Shown here one piece after another: positions 15,898 to 24,643 of a DNA stretch of 47,934 bases. The DNA is from Paenibacillus sinensis (lineage in GTDB: Bacteria; Bacillota; Bacilli; Paenibacillales; Paenibacillaceae). A program made the position numbers and the translations under genes. Every line of letters starts with the position of its first letter. Positions within the stretch are counted from its first letter, which is position 1. The stretch covers positions 113,803 through 161,736 of the forward strand of contig NZ_JAHCMB010000191.1 of the NCBI RefSeq assembly GCF_019904155.1, read 5' to 3'. The notes beneath the pieces were generated by a model. It did no database searches and was not told the DNA's origin. It worked only from the letters and a program-made list of their open reading frames with translations.

Positions 15898-17388
15898 CTA
15901 TTGGCTCTGCGCAATCCCTACCAGCTTCCGCATCCCCTCGCGCAGGATGTCCTCGGGAGTGAAGGAATAGCTCAGGCGTATCCATGAATGCATTTCGCGT
16001 CCCGGATCGCAAATCGTTCCGGGCACGAATGCAATCGACTGTTCCAGACACCGCTGAAACAGGCCACCGGCCGGGAACTGCTCCGGCAGCTTCACCCACA
16101 GGTTGAGCCCTCCCCGGGGCGCAGTCCAACGCCATCCTGTCGGCGCAAGCTCCTGCTCCGCAATTTCCTTATGGACCTGAAGCGCAATCCGCAGCTTGGC
16201 CAGATGGCCCTGCAGACGCGGGGAAGTGAAATAATGCAGAAAGATCTTCTGATTCAGCAGCGGCGTCCCGTTATCCGCGATCGACTTCGCCGTAATCATC
16301 TGCTCCATGAAGGGATAGCGGCAGATGACGGCACAGATGCGCAGCCCGGGAGCGATATATTTGCTGAAGCTGCCCAAATAGATGACCCAGCCTTCTGTAT
16401 CGTATGCGAATACGGGGGGAGGCGGCTCGGAATGAAAATACATATCCCGGAACGGATCGTCCTCGACGATCAGGCAGCGGTAGCGCTCGGCGAGCTCGGC
16501 CAGCCTCTTGCGCTGCCAGACCGGAACCGTGTAGCCCGTCGGGTTATGATGCGTCGGGTTCATATAGAACAGCCGGGGACGATATTTGTCCATCAGCCCC
16601 TCCAGCCGCTCCAGATCGTAGCCGCCCGGGTTAATATCGACCGGCAGCAGACGGGCTCCCCGGTGCCGGAAAATATCCAGCGCCACTCCGTAGGTTGGCC
16701 GCTCCACCAGCACGCAGTCCATGGGACCGAGGAGGATGGTTGCGATCAGATTGATCGCCTGCTGCGCGCCCGAGGTGATCAGCACCTCATCCGGTTCGGC
16801 CTGAAGCAGCCGGCTGAATCGGAAGTGACCGCTTAGGAAGGTGCGCAGTTCTTCATCTCCCTGGGCCCCGGAATAGGTTCCCATGACCTTCGGGTACCGG
16901 TCGAACACCTCTTTCACATAATCGGATAAATACAAATTCGGCAGCAGATTGGGGTCGATCAGCGCCTGGGAGAACTGGTATTTGACTGGCCTGCGCTGGA
17001 TATCCGAGAGCGGATTCCGGATGCGGCTGCCCGTCAGGGCCGCTTCCGGGCTTGAGGCGGCTCCGCGCTGTCCACCGTCACCGCCGGCTGTGCCCCAGTG
17101 CTCCCGCTGTCCACCGCCGGATGCCCCCCCGTGCTCCCGGCGGAGAACAGGCGCCACATAATAGCCGGACTTATCCCGCACGTACACCCGTCCTTCTTCC
17201 TTCAGCGCCCCGTAAGCCTTGAACACGGTCAGCCGGTGTACCTGAAGCTCCTCCGCCAGCAGCCGGACGGAAGGCAGCCGGTCATGCTCCCGCCACTCCC
17301 CCCGGTCGATCCGGGCTGCCATATGCTCATACACCTGCCGGAAGAGCGGCTGCGAACCGCTCTTTAGATCATTGTCATTCACCGCCAT
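15898..17388 (-). CDS. MocR-type regulator: GntR winged helix fused to an aminotransferase-like domain
   Basis: A 496-residue protein. A GntR winged helix lies at residues 15-80 (LPSVRLLAEELQVHRLTVFKAYGALKEEG). A fold-type I aminotransferase domain follows, with TSGAQQAINLIATILL, MNPTHHNPTGY and the PLP lysine in YLGSFSKYIAPGLR. MocR regulators bind PLP as cofactor and often control a divergent gene. Here that is an EamA transporter 140 bases away. The linker at about 90-130 is Gly/Ser/Ala-rich and long. The ATG at 17388 is chosen for GGAGGGGAGGAC directly upstream. Confidence 0.92.
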   Translation of the reverse strand: MAVNDNDLKSGSQPLFRQVYEHMAARIDRGEWREHDRLPSVRLLAEELQVHRLTVFKAYGALKEEGRVYVRDKSGYYVAPVLRREHGGASGGGQREHWGTAGGDGGQRGAASSPEAALTGSRIRNPLSDIQRRPVKYQFSQALIDPNLLPNLYLSDYVKEVFDRYPKVMGTYSGAQGDEELRTFLSGHFRFSRLLQAEPDEVLITSGAQQAINLIATILLGPMDCVLVERPTYGVALDIFRHRGARLLPVDINPGGYDLERLEGLMDKYRPRLFYMNPTHHNPTGYTVPVWQRKRLAELAERYRCLIVEDDPFRDMYFHSEPPPPVFAYDTEGWVIYLGSFSKYIAPGLRICAVICRYPFMEQMITAKSIADNGTPLLNQKIFLHYFTSPRLQGHLAKLRIALQVHKEIAEQELAPTGWRWTAPRGGLNLWVKLPEQFPAGGLFQRCLEQSIAFVPGTICDPGREMHSWIRLSYSFTPEDILREGMRKLVGIAQSQ

Positions 17389-17448
17389 GTCCTCCCCTCC
17401 GTTGATTCGTGAATTCGTGGTTCTATTGTACCTGATTTTCCTCCTCAA

Positions 17449-17475
17449 CTGTTCTGTCACTTCACATCTGTTCTG
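17449..17475 (+). promoter_or_regulatory. Direct repeat CTGTTCTG x2, candidate MocR operator
   Basis: Two perfect CTGTTCTG copies start 19 bp apart (17449 and 17468) in the 139-bp space between the divergent MocR and EamA genes. They overlap the region just upstream of a minus-strand TACAAT (17425-17430) that could be the -10 of the MocR gene. MocR proteins bind paired direct repeats, so this is a reasonable operator candidate. Confidence 0.45.
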
Positions 17476-17527
17476 CGGTCACCCCGATATGATGAGAGAA
17501 AATGACGGAACCAAAGGAGCCCTGAAC

Positions 17528-18472
17528 ATGATCCTGATTGCGTACACCCTCGTGTGCCTCATCTTCGGCACCACCTTCCTGGCGATCAAAATCGGCGTTG
17601 ACGCCGGATTGCCTCCCTTCTTCTCCGCAGGGCTGCGGTTTCTCGTCGCCGGCTCGGCAATTCTCGTATGGATGGCTGTCCAGCGAAAAGCCTCCTTCAA
17701 GCTGCTGTTTCGCAAAGAGCCTGCTCTTACCGGCCTGCTGCTGACCTTCGGCACCTTCGCCGCCCTCTACTGGGCCGAGCAGCATGTCTCGTCCGGACTC
17801 GCCGCCGTCCTCTCCGCAACCGGCCCGATCATGATCCTGCTGCTGCAATCGGCGGTGCAGAAGAAGCGGGTGTCCGACGTCTCCCTGATTGGCTGTCTGG
17901 TCGGACTTGCAGGCGTGCTGCTGCTCGTCCTGCCGAGCCTGAAGCTGAACATGTCGCTGCTCTGGCTCGCCGGCTGCATCGTCGTACTGATCGGCGAATG
18001 CGCCTATGCCACCGGGACGCTCTATACGAGGACGGTTACGGCCCGGCTGCCGGAGGCGCATCCAATCGCGCTTAACGCAGCGCAGATGATGTACGGCGGA
18101 GCCGCGATGCTGCTGCTCTCGCTGCTGACCGAGAGCCCGCCGCCAACCGCCATTCTGGCCTCCAGTGATGCCATAGGCTCCCTGGTGTACCTCACGGTTG
18201 TCGGATCGATGATCGGCCACAGCCTCTATTACTGGCTCGTCGCCAAGACCGATCCGGTCTTCCCGTCCACATGGCTGTATATCTCGCCGCCGATCGCCGT
18301 CGGTGCAGGCATGCTGTTCTACGGCGAGAAGGTGCAGCTGATGTCCGCCATAGGAGTGGCAACCATCATTCTCGGGACTATGCTGGTCAATGCGGAGCCC
18401 TTGAAGCAGCTGCTTCGAAGGCACGCTACGATTCCCACGCTGCACCGCGGTAAGCTGAAAGAGGAGGATTGA
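17528..18472 (+). CDS. EamA-family drug/metabolite transporter
   Basis: A 314-residue integral membrane protein with ten predicted transmembrane helices arranged as two EamA repeats. The first contains FGTTFLAIKIGVDAGLPPFFSAGLRF. The second contains GSMIGHSLYYWLVAKTDPVFPSTWLYISPPIAVGAGMLFYGEK. The last ~25 residues are basic and cytoplasmic. The ATG at 17528 follows AAAGGAGCCCTGAAC; the frame is open to 17372 but lacks another ribosome site. The divergent MocR gene is the likely regulator. The substrate is unknown; partners of MocR regulators often handle amino acids or vitamin B6-type compounds. Confidence 0.92.
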   Translation: MILIAYTLVCLIFGTTFLAIKIGVDAGLPPFFSAGLRFLVAGSAILVWMAVQRKASFKLLFRKEPALTGLLLTFGTFAALYWAEQHVSSGLAAVLSATGPIMILLLQSAVQKKRVSDVSLIGCLVGLAGVLLLVLPSLKLNMSLLWLAGCIVVLIGECAYATGTLYTRTVTARLPEAHPIALNAAQMMYGGAAMLLLSLLTESPPPTAILASSDAIGSLVYLTVVGSMIGHSLYYWLVAKTDPVFPSTWLYISPPIAVGAGMLFYGEKVQLMSAIGVATIILGTMLVNAEPLKQLLRRHATIPTLHRGKLKEED

Positions 18473-18497
18473 GGAGGACTAATCCTTCTCTTTTTTT
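18471..18497 (+). terminator. Rho-independent terminator of the EamA transporter gene
   Basis: GAGGAGGA pairs with TCCTTCTC (one G-T) around loop CTAA, followed by seven T residues. The stem begins at the stop codon. Confidence 0.8.
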
Positions 18498-18683
18498 ATT
18501 CTATTAGGAGTTTTATTAATAAATAGTACATACTAATTGTTGCAATTATGATCAATAATGCGTATTATATAAACAACGAAAGGGATTATTCTTCCATAAT
18601 GTCTCATGTGGAGAGGGGAGGCAGAGTTAGGCAGCCCTTTTCCGAGGGTGATCGCTTTCTTGTTAAAGGATGTGGAGGGATTT

Positions 18684-19328
18684 GTGATCGAACTGACGTC
18701 CCGGCAGCTGCAAATCATTGAAATTGTCAAGAAGAACGCGCCCATAACGAGTGAGCAGATCGCCGAATCACTGAGACTGAGCCGGCCGACCATCCGTGCC
18801 GATCTGTCGCTTCTCGTCATGATGGGTTATCTCGACGCCAAACCGAAGGTCGGATACTTTCCGGGCGGGAAGTCGACCCGCAGTCTGGGCAGCGGTTATC
18901 TTCTTCAGGAAACGAAGGTTAAGGATATCCAAAGCGTGCCGATCATTATCCGGGAGACTACATCGATTCACGATGCAGTTGTGACGCTTTTTCTCCAGGA
19001 TGTCGGCACGCTCATCATTTGCGACGGGGACAGCAAGCTGACAGGGGTCGCTTCGCGAAAGGATTTCCTCAAGGTCACGCTGGGCAACCCCGCCGCCTCG
19101 TCCATGCCGGTCAGCATGGTGATGACGCGCCAGCCGAAAGTCATTACGACCGGACCCGAAGACCCGGTGCTTGACGCCGCGCACAAGATGATTTTTCACG
19201 AGGTAGACAGTTTGCCGGTGGTTGTTCCCTGCGAAGGAGAAGGCGCCGGCGGAAAGCTGGACGTTGTAGGGCGCTTGACCAAGACTTCCATCGTAAAACT
19301 TCTCCTCGATATCGAAGCCAAAGGATAA
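18684..19328 (+). CDS. ccpN: CcpN-type repressor of gluconeogenic genes (HTH plus two CBS domains)
   Basis: A 214-residue protein. An N-terminal winged HTH (LTSRQLQIIEIVKKNAPITSEQIAESLRLSRPTIRADLSLL) is followed by two CBS domains (about 75-130 and 135-210). Length and layout match Bacillus CcpN, which represses gapB and pckA under glycolytic conditions and senses nucleotides through its CBS pair. The start is GTG at 18684, five bases after GGAGGG. The gene lies directly before yqfL, the same order as in Bacillus subtilis. That conserved pairing makes the assignment firm. Confidence 0.92.
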   Translation: MIELTSRQLQIIEIVKKNAPITSEQIAESLRLSRPTIRADLSLLVMMGYLDAKPKVGYFPGGKSTRSLGSGYLLQETKVKDIQSVPIIIRETTSIHDAVVTLFLQDVGTLIICDGDSKLTGVASRKDFLKVTLGNPAASSMPVSMVMTRQPKVITTGPEDPVLDAAHKMIFHEVDSLPVVVPCEGEGAGGKLDVVGRLTKTSIVKLLLDIEAKG

Positions 19329-19347
19329 CGGGAGGAATCGAAAGCGC

Positions 19348-20148
19348 ATGGTCCAGCCTTCACATTACGTAACGATATGCTCGGATTCTTTGGGGGATAC
19401 GGCGGAAGCGGTTGTTCAAGCCGTCCTGCACCAATTCGAGAACCAGCGTGTCACAATCAAACGGTATGGCAATGTCAGATCTGAAGACGAGCTTCGAAAG
19501 GTTATGGAGGAGGCTGCCCGGCATAACGGCTTTGTCGCCTACACCCTGGTGCAGCCGGAGCTGCGGGAGGCCATTCGCGAGGAAGCGGTCCGTCTGGACC
19601 TCCGGATCGTGGATATTATGGGGCCGATGATGCAGGCGTTCATCGATACGTTCGACGACGCCCCGACCCAGCGGCCGGGCATGCTGCATCAGCTGGACGA
19701 GAATTACTTCCGGCGGATCGACGCCATCGAATTCACGGTCGCCTGCGACGACGGACGGGATCTCGGCGCCATGCTAAAGGCGGACATTGTGCTGATGGGC
19801 ATTTCCCGCACATCGAAGACACCGCTCAGCATTTTCCTGGCCCATCGGGGCAACAGGGTCGTCAACTATCCGATCGTGCCGGAGATCACCCCGCCGGGCC
19901 AGCTGTTCAAGCTTCCGCCCCAGCGGCTGATCGGCCTCACGATGGAGCCGGAGCATATGCTCAAGATCCGCTCGGAGCGGCTTAAGGTGCTCGGCCTGCC
20001 GGTCGATTCGCAGTACGCCAGCCTCTCCCGCATTGAGGAAGAGATTAGCTACGCCGAAGCGCTGTTCAAGCGGCTGGGCTGCCCGGTGATCGACATTACC
20101 GACAAGGCGATTGAGGAAACGGCCGGCATCATCATGGGCTACATCTAA
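19348..20148 (+). CDS. yqfL: Pyruvate,phosphate dikinase / PEP synthase regulatory protein (YqfL family)
   Basis: A 266-residue bifunctional kinase/pyrophosphorylase of the DUF299 family, which phosphorylates and dephosphorylates a threonine of pyruvate phosphate dikinase or PEP synthase. Signatures include SDSLGDTAEAVV at the N-terminus, DLGAMLKADIVLMGISRTSKTP (P-loop-like, about 151-158) and NYPIVPEI. It follows ccpN by 19 bases and is presumably co-transcribed, placing control of gluconeogenic transcription and of the PEP-forming enzyme in one operon. The target dikinase is not in this window. Confidence 0.93.
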   Translation: MVQPSHYVTICSDSLGDTAEAVVQAVLHQFENQRVTIKRYGNVRSEDELRKVMEEAARHNGFVAYTLVQPELREAIREEAVRLDLRIVDIMGPMMQAFIDTFDDAPTQRPGMLHQLDENYFRRIDAIEFTVACDDGRDLGAMLKADIVLMGISRTSKTPLSIFLAHRGNRVVNYPIVPEITPPGQLFKLPPQRLIGLTMEPEHMLKIRSERLKVLGLPVDSQYASLSRIEEEISYAEALFKRLGCPVIDITDKAIEETAGIIMGYI

Positions 20149-20249
20149 ATTCATCCCCACAAAGTGAAGTGATGCTTCGAAGCCGATTCCGGTATTTTGT
20201 CTACAAAGTATATAGATTGGTCAAAAATGGACTGGAGGGAATATAAACA

Positions 20250-21242
20250 ATGGAACGTGAACTGGCTCTGGAGATTGTACGGGTAACGGAACTGGGGGCT
20301 TTGGCTTCGGCCAGCTGGATCGGCCGGGGGGACAAGGATGCCGCCGACGATGCGGCCACTACGGCCATTCGCTCCATGTTTGATTCCGTCTCCATCGACG
20401 GAACGGTTGTAATCGGCGAAGGCGAAATGGACGATGCGCCCATGCTGTACATCGGCGAGAAGGTCGGCAACAAGCAAGGGCCTTCCGTCGACGTCGCCGT
20501 CGATCCGCTGGAAGGCACCGAGGTCGTCGCCTCCGGCCTGCAGAACGCCCAGTCGGTGATCGCCATCGCAGGTAAGGGCAGCCTTCTCCATGCGCCGGAC
20601 ATCTACATGGAGAAGCTGGCCTGCGGCCCCGAACTGGTCGGCAGACTGAATCTTGCGGACCCGGTCGAAATAACGCTGACCAAGGCTGCGCATATCCTCG
20701 GCAAGTCCCTGTCCGAGATGACGGTCATGGTGCTGGACCGGGACCGCCACAAGGAACTGATCGGCACGCTCCGCCGCATGGGCGTCCGCATCCAGCTGCT
20801 GAGCCACGGCGATGTCGCCGGGGCGATCGCGGCCGCTCTTCCGGAGAGCGGCGTTGATCTCTACCTCGGCTCCGGCGGAGCGCCCGAGGGCGTTCTGGCC
20901 GCCGCCGCGCTGAAATGCCTCGGCGGCGAAATGCAGGGCCAGCTGCTGCCGCAGGGCCCGTTCGAGCTGCAAAGATGCCTGAGCATGGGCATCGAGAACC
21001 CGACCCGCGTCCTGCACATGGACGATATGGTCGGCACCGGCGACGTAATCTTCGCCGCGACCGGCGTCACCGGCAGCGACTTCTTAAGCGGCGTCCGCTT
21101 CATCGGCAAGGAACGCGCAGAGACGCATTCCGTCATCATGCGCGCCCAGAGCCGTACCATCCGCTATATCCGCAGCATACACTTCCTGCCGGGCAAGGAG
21201 ATTCCACAGGTCTCGCCGGGAAGACAGGTTGCTTCACTATAA
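20250..21242 (+). CDS. glpX: Class II fructose-1,6-bisphosphatase
   Basis: A 330-residue GlpX-type enzyme that removes the 1-phosphate of fructose-1,6-bisphosphate in gluconeogenesis. Family motifs are present: ADDAATTAIRSMF, GEGEMDDAPMLYIGEKVG (metal-binding acidic residues, about 56-73) and VDPLEGTE (85-91). It follows the ccpN-yqfL pair on the same strand after about 100 bases, with its own ribosome site GGAGGG. The cluster therefore joins a gluconeogenic repressor, a dikinase regulator and a gluconeogenic enzyme. I see no sugar or glycerol genes nearby. A strong terminator follows. Confidence 0.95.
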   Translation: MERELALEIVRVTELGALASASWIGRGDKDAADDAATTAIRSMFDSVSIDGTVVIGEGEMDDAPMLYIGEKVGNKQGPSVDVAVDPLEGTEVVASGLQNAQSVIAIAGKGSLLHAPDIYMEKLACGPELVGRLNLADPVEITLTKAAHILGKSLSEMTVMVLDRDRHKELIGTLRRMGVRIQLLSHGDVAGAIAAALPESGVDLYLGSGGAPEGVLAAAALKCLGGEMQGQLLPQGPFELQRCLSMGIENPTRVLHMDDMVGTGDVIFAATGVTGSDFLSGVRFIGKERAETHSVIMRAQSRTIRYIRSIHFLPGKEIPQVSPGRQVASL

Positions 21243-21258
21243 ACTAACGCTTTTTCGC

Positions 21259-21310
21259 ATCCAGCAGGACCATCCCGTATGCAGCGGGTGGTGTCTTGCT
21301 GGATTTTTTT
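21259..21310 (+). terminator. Rho-independent terminator of the glpX unit
   Basis: ATCCAGCA pairs with TGCTGGAT, with an extended inner stem CCATCCCG/CGGGTGG, followed by seven T residues, 17 bases after the glpX stop. Confidence 0.88.
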
Positions 21311-21417
21311 GCGTTCCAGCCGCCGCATTACCCATGACGACCAGCATGCAGCCTCAATGATCCGCTGAAGCTGAGGCTTGTCCAACGGATTTCTCCCGTT
21401 CAGCCGGGTGATGTGAA

Positions 21418-21993
21418 TCACACATTTAAAGGACCTTTGATGATCATTTTTTTAAGCAGAAGAGCCAATTCCTCAGGGGATATTTTCATTCCGGATTGAA
21501 CCCAGAACACAATCACCCCGATATTCGCAGACAATAAAAATTCCAGCAAATACTCATTGTATTCCTTATTTTCAAATATGGCTTTCGAAAAAAGGTATTG
21601 CTTCATGACAGCTTTCCATTTCAATGTAAATGAAGACATCCCATTTTGCCCCAAAAGGGCTTGAATATAATTTTCATTGCTTTTGAGATAATGAAGAACT
21701 TCCAGCGTTGCCGGGATGGGCTCCTGCAGATCTTCAGCGTCAGTAAGCTCATAGTCTTTGATGACACTGCCCAATTTATGGATTTCAGCTAAAGTTTCCT
21801 CTTCGATCTCACCCCAGAGAGAATAGATATCCTGGTAATGAATATAGAACGTCCCCCGGTTAACTCCGACCTTGTTGGTCAGTTCCTTCACCGTAATATT
21901 GTCGATCGTCTTAACTTTCAATATTTCCACAAAGGCATCTTTCATTTTTTTCTTCGTCATTTTTACTCTTTCGCTATCGGTGTCTTTTGACAC
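21418..21993 (-). CDS. TetR/AcrR-family repressor
   Basis: A 191-residue regulator with an N-terminal TetR HTH (KTIDNITVKELTNKVGVNRGTFYIHYQDIYSLW) and a C-terminal ligand domain of the type found beside YhgE/Pip proteins. The start is GTG at 21993, seven bases after GGAGG. It is divergent from the membrane protein gene at 22131, and a 137-bp shared region carries a promoter. This pair is visibly more AT-rich than its neighbours, which suggests acquisition from another source. The expected job is repression of the divergent membrane gene in response to an unknown membrane-active compound. Confidence 0.9.
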   Translation of the reverse strand: MSKDTDSERVKMTKKKMKDAFVEILKVKTIDNITVKELTNKVGVNRGTFYIHYQDIYSLWGEIEEETLAEIHKLGSVIKDYELTDAEDLQEPIPATLEVLHYLKSNENYIQALLGQNGMSSFTLKWKAVMKQYLFSKAIFENKEYNEYLLEFLLSANIGVIVFWVQSGMKISPEELALLLKKMIIKGPLNV

Positions 21994-22048
21994 ACAACCA
22001 CCTCCAATTTGGCTCACTTCAAATCAACAAACCTGAGTAAAGTGATTA

Positions 22049-22076
22049 TTGAATCCTAATTTCCCAATCGTATAAT
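22049..22076 (+). promoter_or_regulatory. Promoter of the YhgE/Pip-like gene
   Basis: TTGAAT and TATAAT are separated by 16 bp, ending 54 bases before the GTG start of the gene at 22131. It sits in the shared space with the divergent TetR gene, where its repression would be expected. Confidence 0.65.
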
Positions 22077-22130
22077 GAAATTGTAAGTCAACACGTTGTC
22101 TATTTCAAGATAACCAGAGGAGGTTAAGTC

Positions 22131-23342
22131 GTGAAGTATTTTCTTTTTCCTTTCAAGCAAAAAATGACCTGGCTCGGAATTATTGCAGTCTTTACAGTTA
22201 TAACTCTGCTAACCCTGGCGCTATTGGGATCATCGGTAAATCCGGCTCCAAAAAATCTGCCTATGGCCATAGTCGTTCTGGATAAGGGTGTGAGCATACC
22301 CGGAAAGGAGCAAATGAATTTTGGCAAGATCATCACGGATAACATCACCAAATCAGCAGCAGGTACCGAAGATCAGCCTTTGAAATGGACGATTCTGGAC
22401 AGCGAAGCCCAAGCAATGAACGCTCTCGATAACGAAGAATTTTACGGGGCTTTGATCTTGCCTGAGGACCTGAGTACAAAGATCGCTTCGCTTCAAGGGG
22501 GGCATCCCTCACCCGGCGAAATACAAGTGTATATTAATCAGGGAATGAATTCGACAGCCGCTTCCATGCTAACGCAAGTTGTAAACACAATAAGCGAGAA
22601 CATCAATTCCAATTTCAGAACTCAAATAATGCAAGTGTATAAAAGCAAAGGCAACAGTCTTAGCTCTGAACAAGCCCAGGCTCTGGCGGCTCCCGTACAG
22701 TTCACTTCCAAATTCATCAATCCTGTACCTACACATAGTGCAAACGGCAACGCACCGGTGTCTTTTACGCAATTGGCCTGGCTGGGGGGTATGACGACTT
22801 CCATTCTCATATTCGTATCGGGGAAAAACAAGCGGCCTGAATTAAGAATCAGCAACATGTATATAAAAATATCTCAGGCGGTACTTGGAGTTATTTTCGC
22901 AGCGGCAGCCTCACTAACGGCTCTAATGTGGGCCAAAGCAGTCAATCTCACCATTCCTGATGCAGCGGAATTCTGCCTGTATTTCGGAATTGTCTGCTTC
23001 TGTTTTTTCCTGATTCACTCATTCGTTCTAAATTGGGTTGGGATGGGGGGAGTGGCCATTATTATTCTGATTTTCTTCTTCACATTGCCGCTTCTGCCAA
23101 TACCTCAAGAAATGCTGCCGTCTTTTTCAAGAAACTGGTTGTATTCATGGACGCCGATGCGTTTTGGAGCAGAGATTTTCCGGGATATCTTATATTTCGG
23201 TAAAGGAAAAAACCTGGGCTCGCCATTAACGGTTCTGACCGTTGCAGGAGCTATTTCATTTGTTCTGTCACTCTTATCCGTATTCAAGCCGATGAAATCC
23301 AACATCCAGGGAACTGCCCATGCAACCAGCAGCTCTGTGTGA
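22131..23342 (+). CDS. YhgE/Pip-like membrane protein (ABC-2 / DUF3533-type)
   Basis: A 403-residue protein. One N-terminal membrane helix (about 14-34) is followed by a ~170-residue extracytoplasmic region (LPMAIVVLDKG, AMNALDNEEFYGALILPEDLS, INQGMNSTAASML) and then about five to six membrane helices from residue 220. This is the layout of YhgE/Pip and related ABC-2-like proteins, which affect phage infection, secretion or membrane-stress tolerance. The start is GTG at 22131 after GAGGAGG. No ATPase gene is adjacent. The divergent TetR gene is the obvious regulator. Confidence 0.82.
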   Translation: MKYFLFPFKQKMTWLGIIAVFTVITLLTLALLGSSVNPAPKNLPMAIVVLDKGVSIPGKEQMNFGKIITDNITKSAAGTEDQPLKWTILDSEAQAMNALDNEEFYGALILPEDLSTKIASLQGGHPSPGEIQVYINQGMNSTAASMLTQVVNTISENINSNFRTQIMQVYKSKGNSLSSEQAQALAAPVQFTSKFINPVPTHSANGNAPVSFTQLAWLGGMTTSILIFVSGKNKRPELRISNMYIKISQAVLGVIFAAAASLTALMWAKAVNLTIPDAAEFCLYFGIVCFCFFLIHSFVLNWVGMGGVAIIILIFFFTLPLLPIPQEMLPSFSRNWLYSWTPMRFGAEIFRDILYFGKGKNLGSPLTVLTVAGAISFVLSLLSVFKPMKSNIQGTAHATSSSV

Positions 23343-23382
23343 GTGATTACGCTAGGATGAGGCCTATGCCGGGCTTCCGCCC

Positions 23383-23421
23383 AAAAAAAGCACTCCCCGG
23401 AAAACTCCGGAGAGTGCTTTT
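23383..23421. terminator. Bidirectional terminator between the YhgE-like gene and the stress protein gene
   Basis: A long stem (AAAAGCACTC-CCGG with CCGG-GAGTGCTTTT) has seven A residues on the left and four T residues on the right. It can end the plus-strand gene at 22131 and the minus-strand gene at 23520. Confidence 0.8.
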
Positions 23422-23519
23422 ACAATAGAGCAGTTCCCTGTCCGTCCAACAATCGCATAAGCTTGGCGTTCCGCCCGTTTGCCCGGTATGGACTCGTCTT
23501 CCGTCGCCCGCTTAACTGG

Positions 23520-24302
23520 CTACCTCTTATCCCTTGAGCCTCTAAGCTCCTCTTCCCGCATACGCTTCATGCGATCCTCCTCCGGCTCATCTGACACGGC
23601 ATCGGGCGAATTATGCTTCGCCGCCGGACTGGTCAATTTCAAATGCTCCGCTCCACCCGCCGGATTGGAGTTGGCTGTGTCAAGCCCGGTGTCATTACGC
23701 CCTTCCAGACCCGATCCGCTTGAGATGGCATCTACGGAATCGGACACGGAACGGCCCGTGAATTTCTCCGCGTCCACACGGTCGCCGTCCATCGGATCTT
23801 GCTCTCTATAGTAATGGCTATTCAGCGAGCCATTGGAGCGGAAGATGTCGTAGACATCCATTTCCCGGGAAACATCGGCATCGACCATAACCAATATCCG
23901 GCCTTCGTCCACATAGCGGTCGTATGTCTCCGCCTCATCCTCCGGAATGCCAAGACCGATGAGGCCGCCGACCAGGCCTCCCGTTCCGGCCCCTACCGCT
24001 GCTCCGGCCAGAGTTGCCGCAATCGGACCGGCCGCAATAATAGGGCCGATCCCCGGAATGGCCAGGGCGCCGATCCCGGCAAGCAATCCGGTAACACCTC
24101 CGAGCAGACCGCCTGTCGCCGCACCGGAAGCCATTCCTTCCGTCGCTTTTGTACCCGTTACATCACCAATGGCATTTATATCGTCTCTGTTGCTCGCGAT
24201 AACGGAGATATCCTCTGTCCGAAGACCATGATTCTTTAAATCGTTGATAGCGAAAGAAGCATCCTGCTCGTTTGTAAAGACGCCAACAATTCTCTTATTC
24301 AT
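23520..24302 (-). CDS. General stress protein (YflT / GSP17M domain) with glycine zipper
   Basis: A 260-residue protein. Residues 1-45 form the YflT/general stress protein 17M domain (RIVGVFTNEQDASFAINDLKNHG, ISVIASN). A Gly/Ala-rich glycine-zipper segment follows at about 55-120 (GAATGGLLGGVTGLLAGIGALAIPGIGP) that could insert into membranes, then a return beta strand GRILVMVDAD. The last ~110 residues are charged and disordered. The ATG follows AGGAGGTAATCGAT. On the minus strand, GTTTAT-N13-GGTTAA (24361-24385) resembles a sigma-B promoter, but two positions of the -10 are off, so I do not call it. Confidence 0.85.
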   Translation of the reverse strand: MNKRIVGVFTNEQDASFAINDLKNHGLRTEDISVIASNRDDINAIGDVTGTKATEGMASGAATGGLLGGVTGLLAGIGALAIPGIGPIIAAGPIAATLAGAAVGAGTGGLVGGLIGLGIPEDEAETYDRYVDEGRILVMVDADVSREMDVYDIFRSNGSLNSHYYREQDPMDGDRVDAEKFTGRSVSDSVDAISSGSGLEGRNDTGLDTANSNPAGGAEHLKLTSPAAKHNSPDAVSDEPEEDRMKRMREEELRGSRDKR

Positions 24303-24643
24303 ATCGATTACCTCCTGAGTACTCTTTTTTCAGACGGAGCTCGCCTTGCTTATAGCTTAATTAACCAAATGAACTATGTATAAACGGAGAGCTCGCCGGG
24401 AGCCACAGGATTCCCGAATTAAAATTTTCAAACCTGAAATCGTCAAGGATCTCGAATAAATTTGTCACAAAATCCCCTCTCTGTAATAGTGGCGTTAGGT
24501 TAAATCACAGCAATCGTAAATTAATTTTCGATTTATTACATCTTTTGGAACACTCATCTTTTTCTCCTTACAAACGCCTGCAAAAGGAATATACTTCATG
24601 CTAAAGATGTGAATAAAAGCAACACCGACCAAGGAGGAAAACC
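24303..24643. other. Intergenic region between the stress protein and ferredoxin genes
   Basis: This 341-base AT-rich spacer holds the divergent upstream regions of the two genes. A possible plus-strand promoter for the ferredoxin gene is TTACAA-N16-TATACT (24568-24595), with a mediocre -35. I see no further gene, repeat or structured RNA in it. Confidence 0.4.

Noticed and set aside
15988..16836. Plus-strand open frame opposite the MocR gene
   Set aside because: It is a shadow of the aminotransferase domain coding strand, with no ribosome site and no recognisable domain.
17462..18445. Minus-strand open frame opposite the EamA gene
   Set aside because: The reading is low in hydrophobic residues and rich in Gln, Gly, Arg and His, as expected for the antisense of a membrane protein gene.
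24361..24385. Sigma-B-like promoter (GTTTAT-N13-GGTTAA) before the stress protein gene
   Set aside because: The -10 differs from GGGTAT at two positions, and it is uncertain that this lineage has a classical sigma-B.
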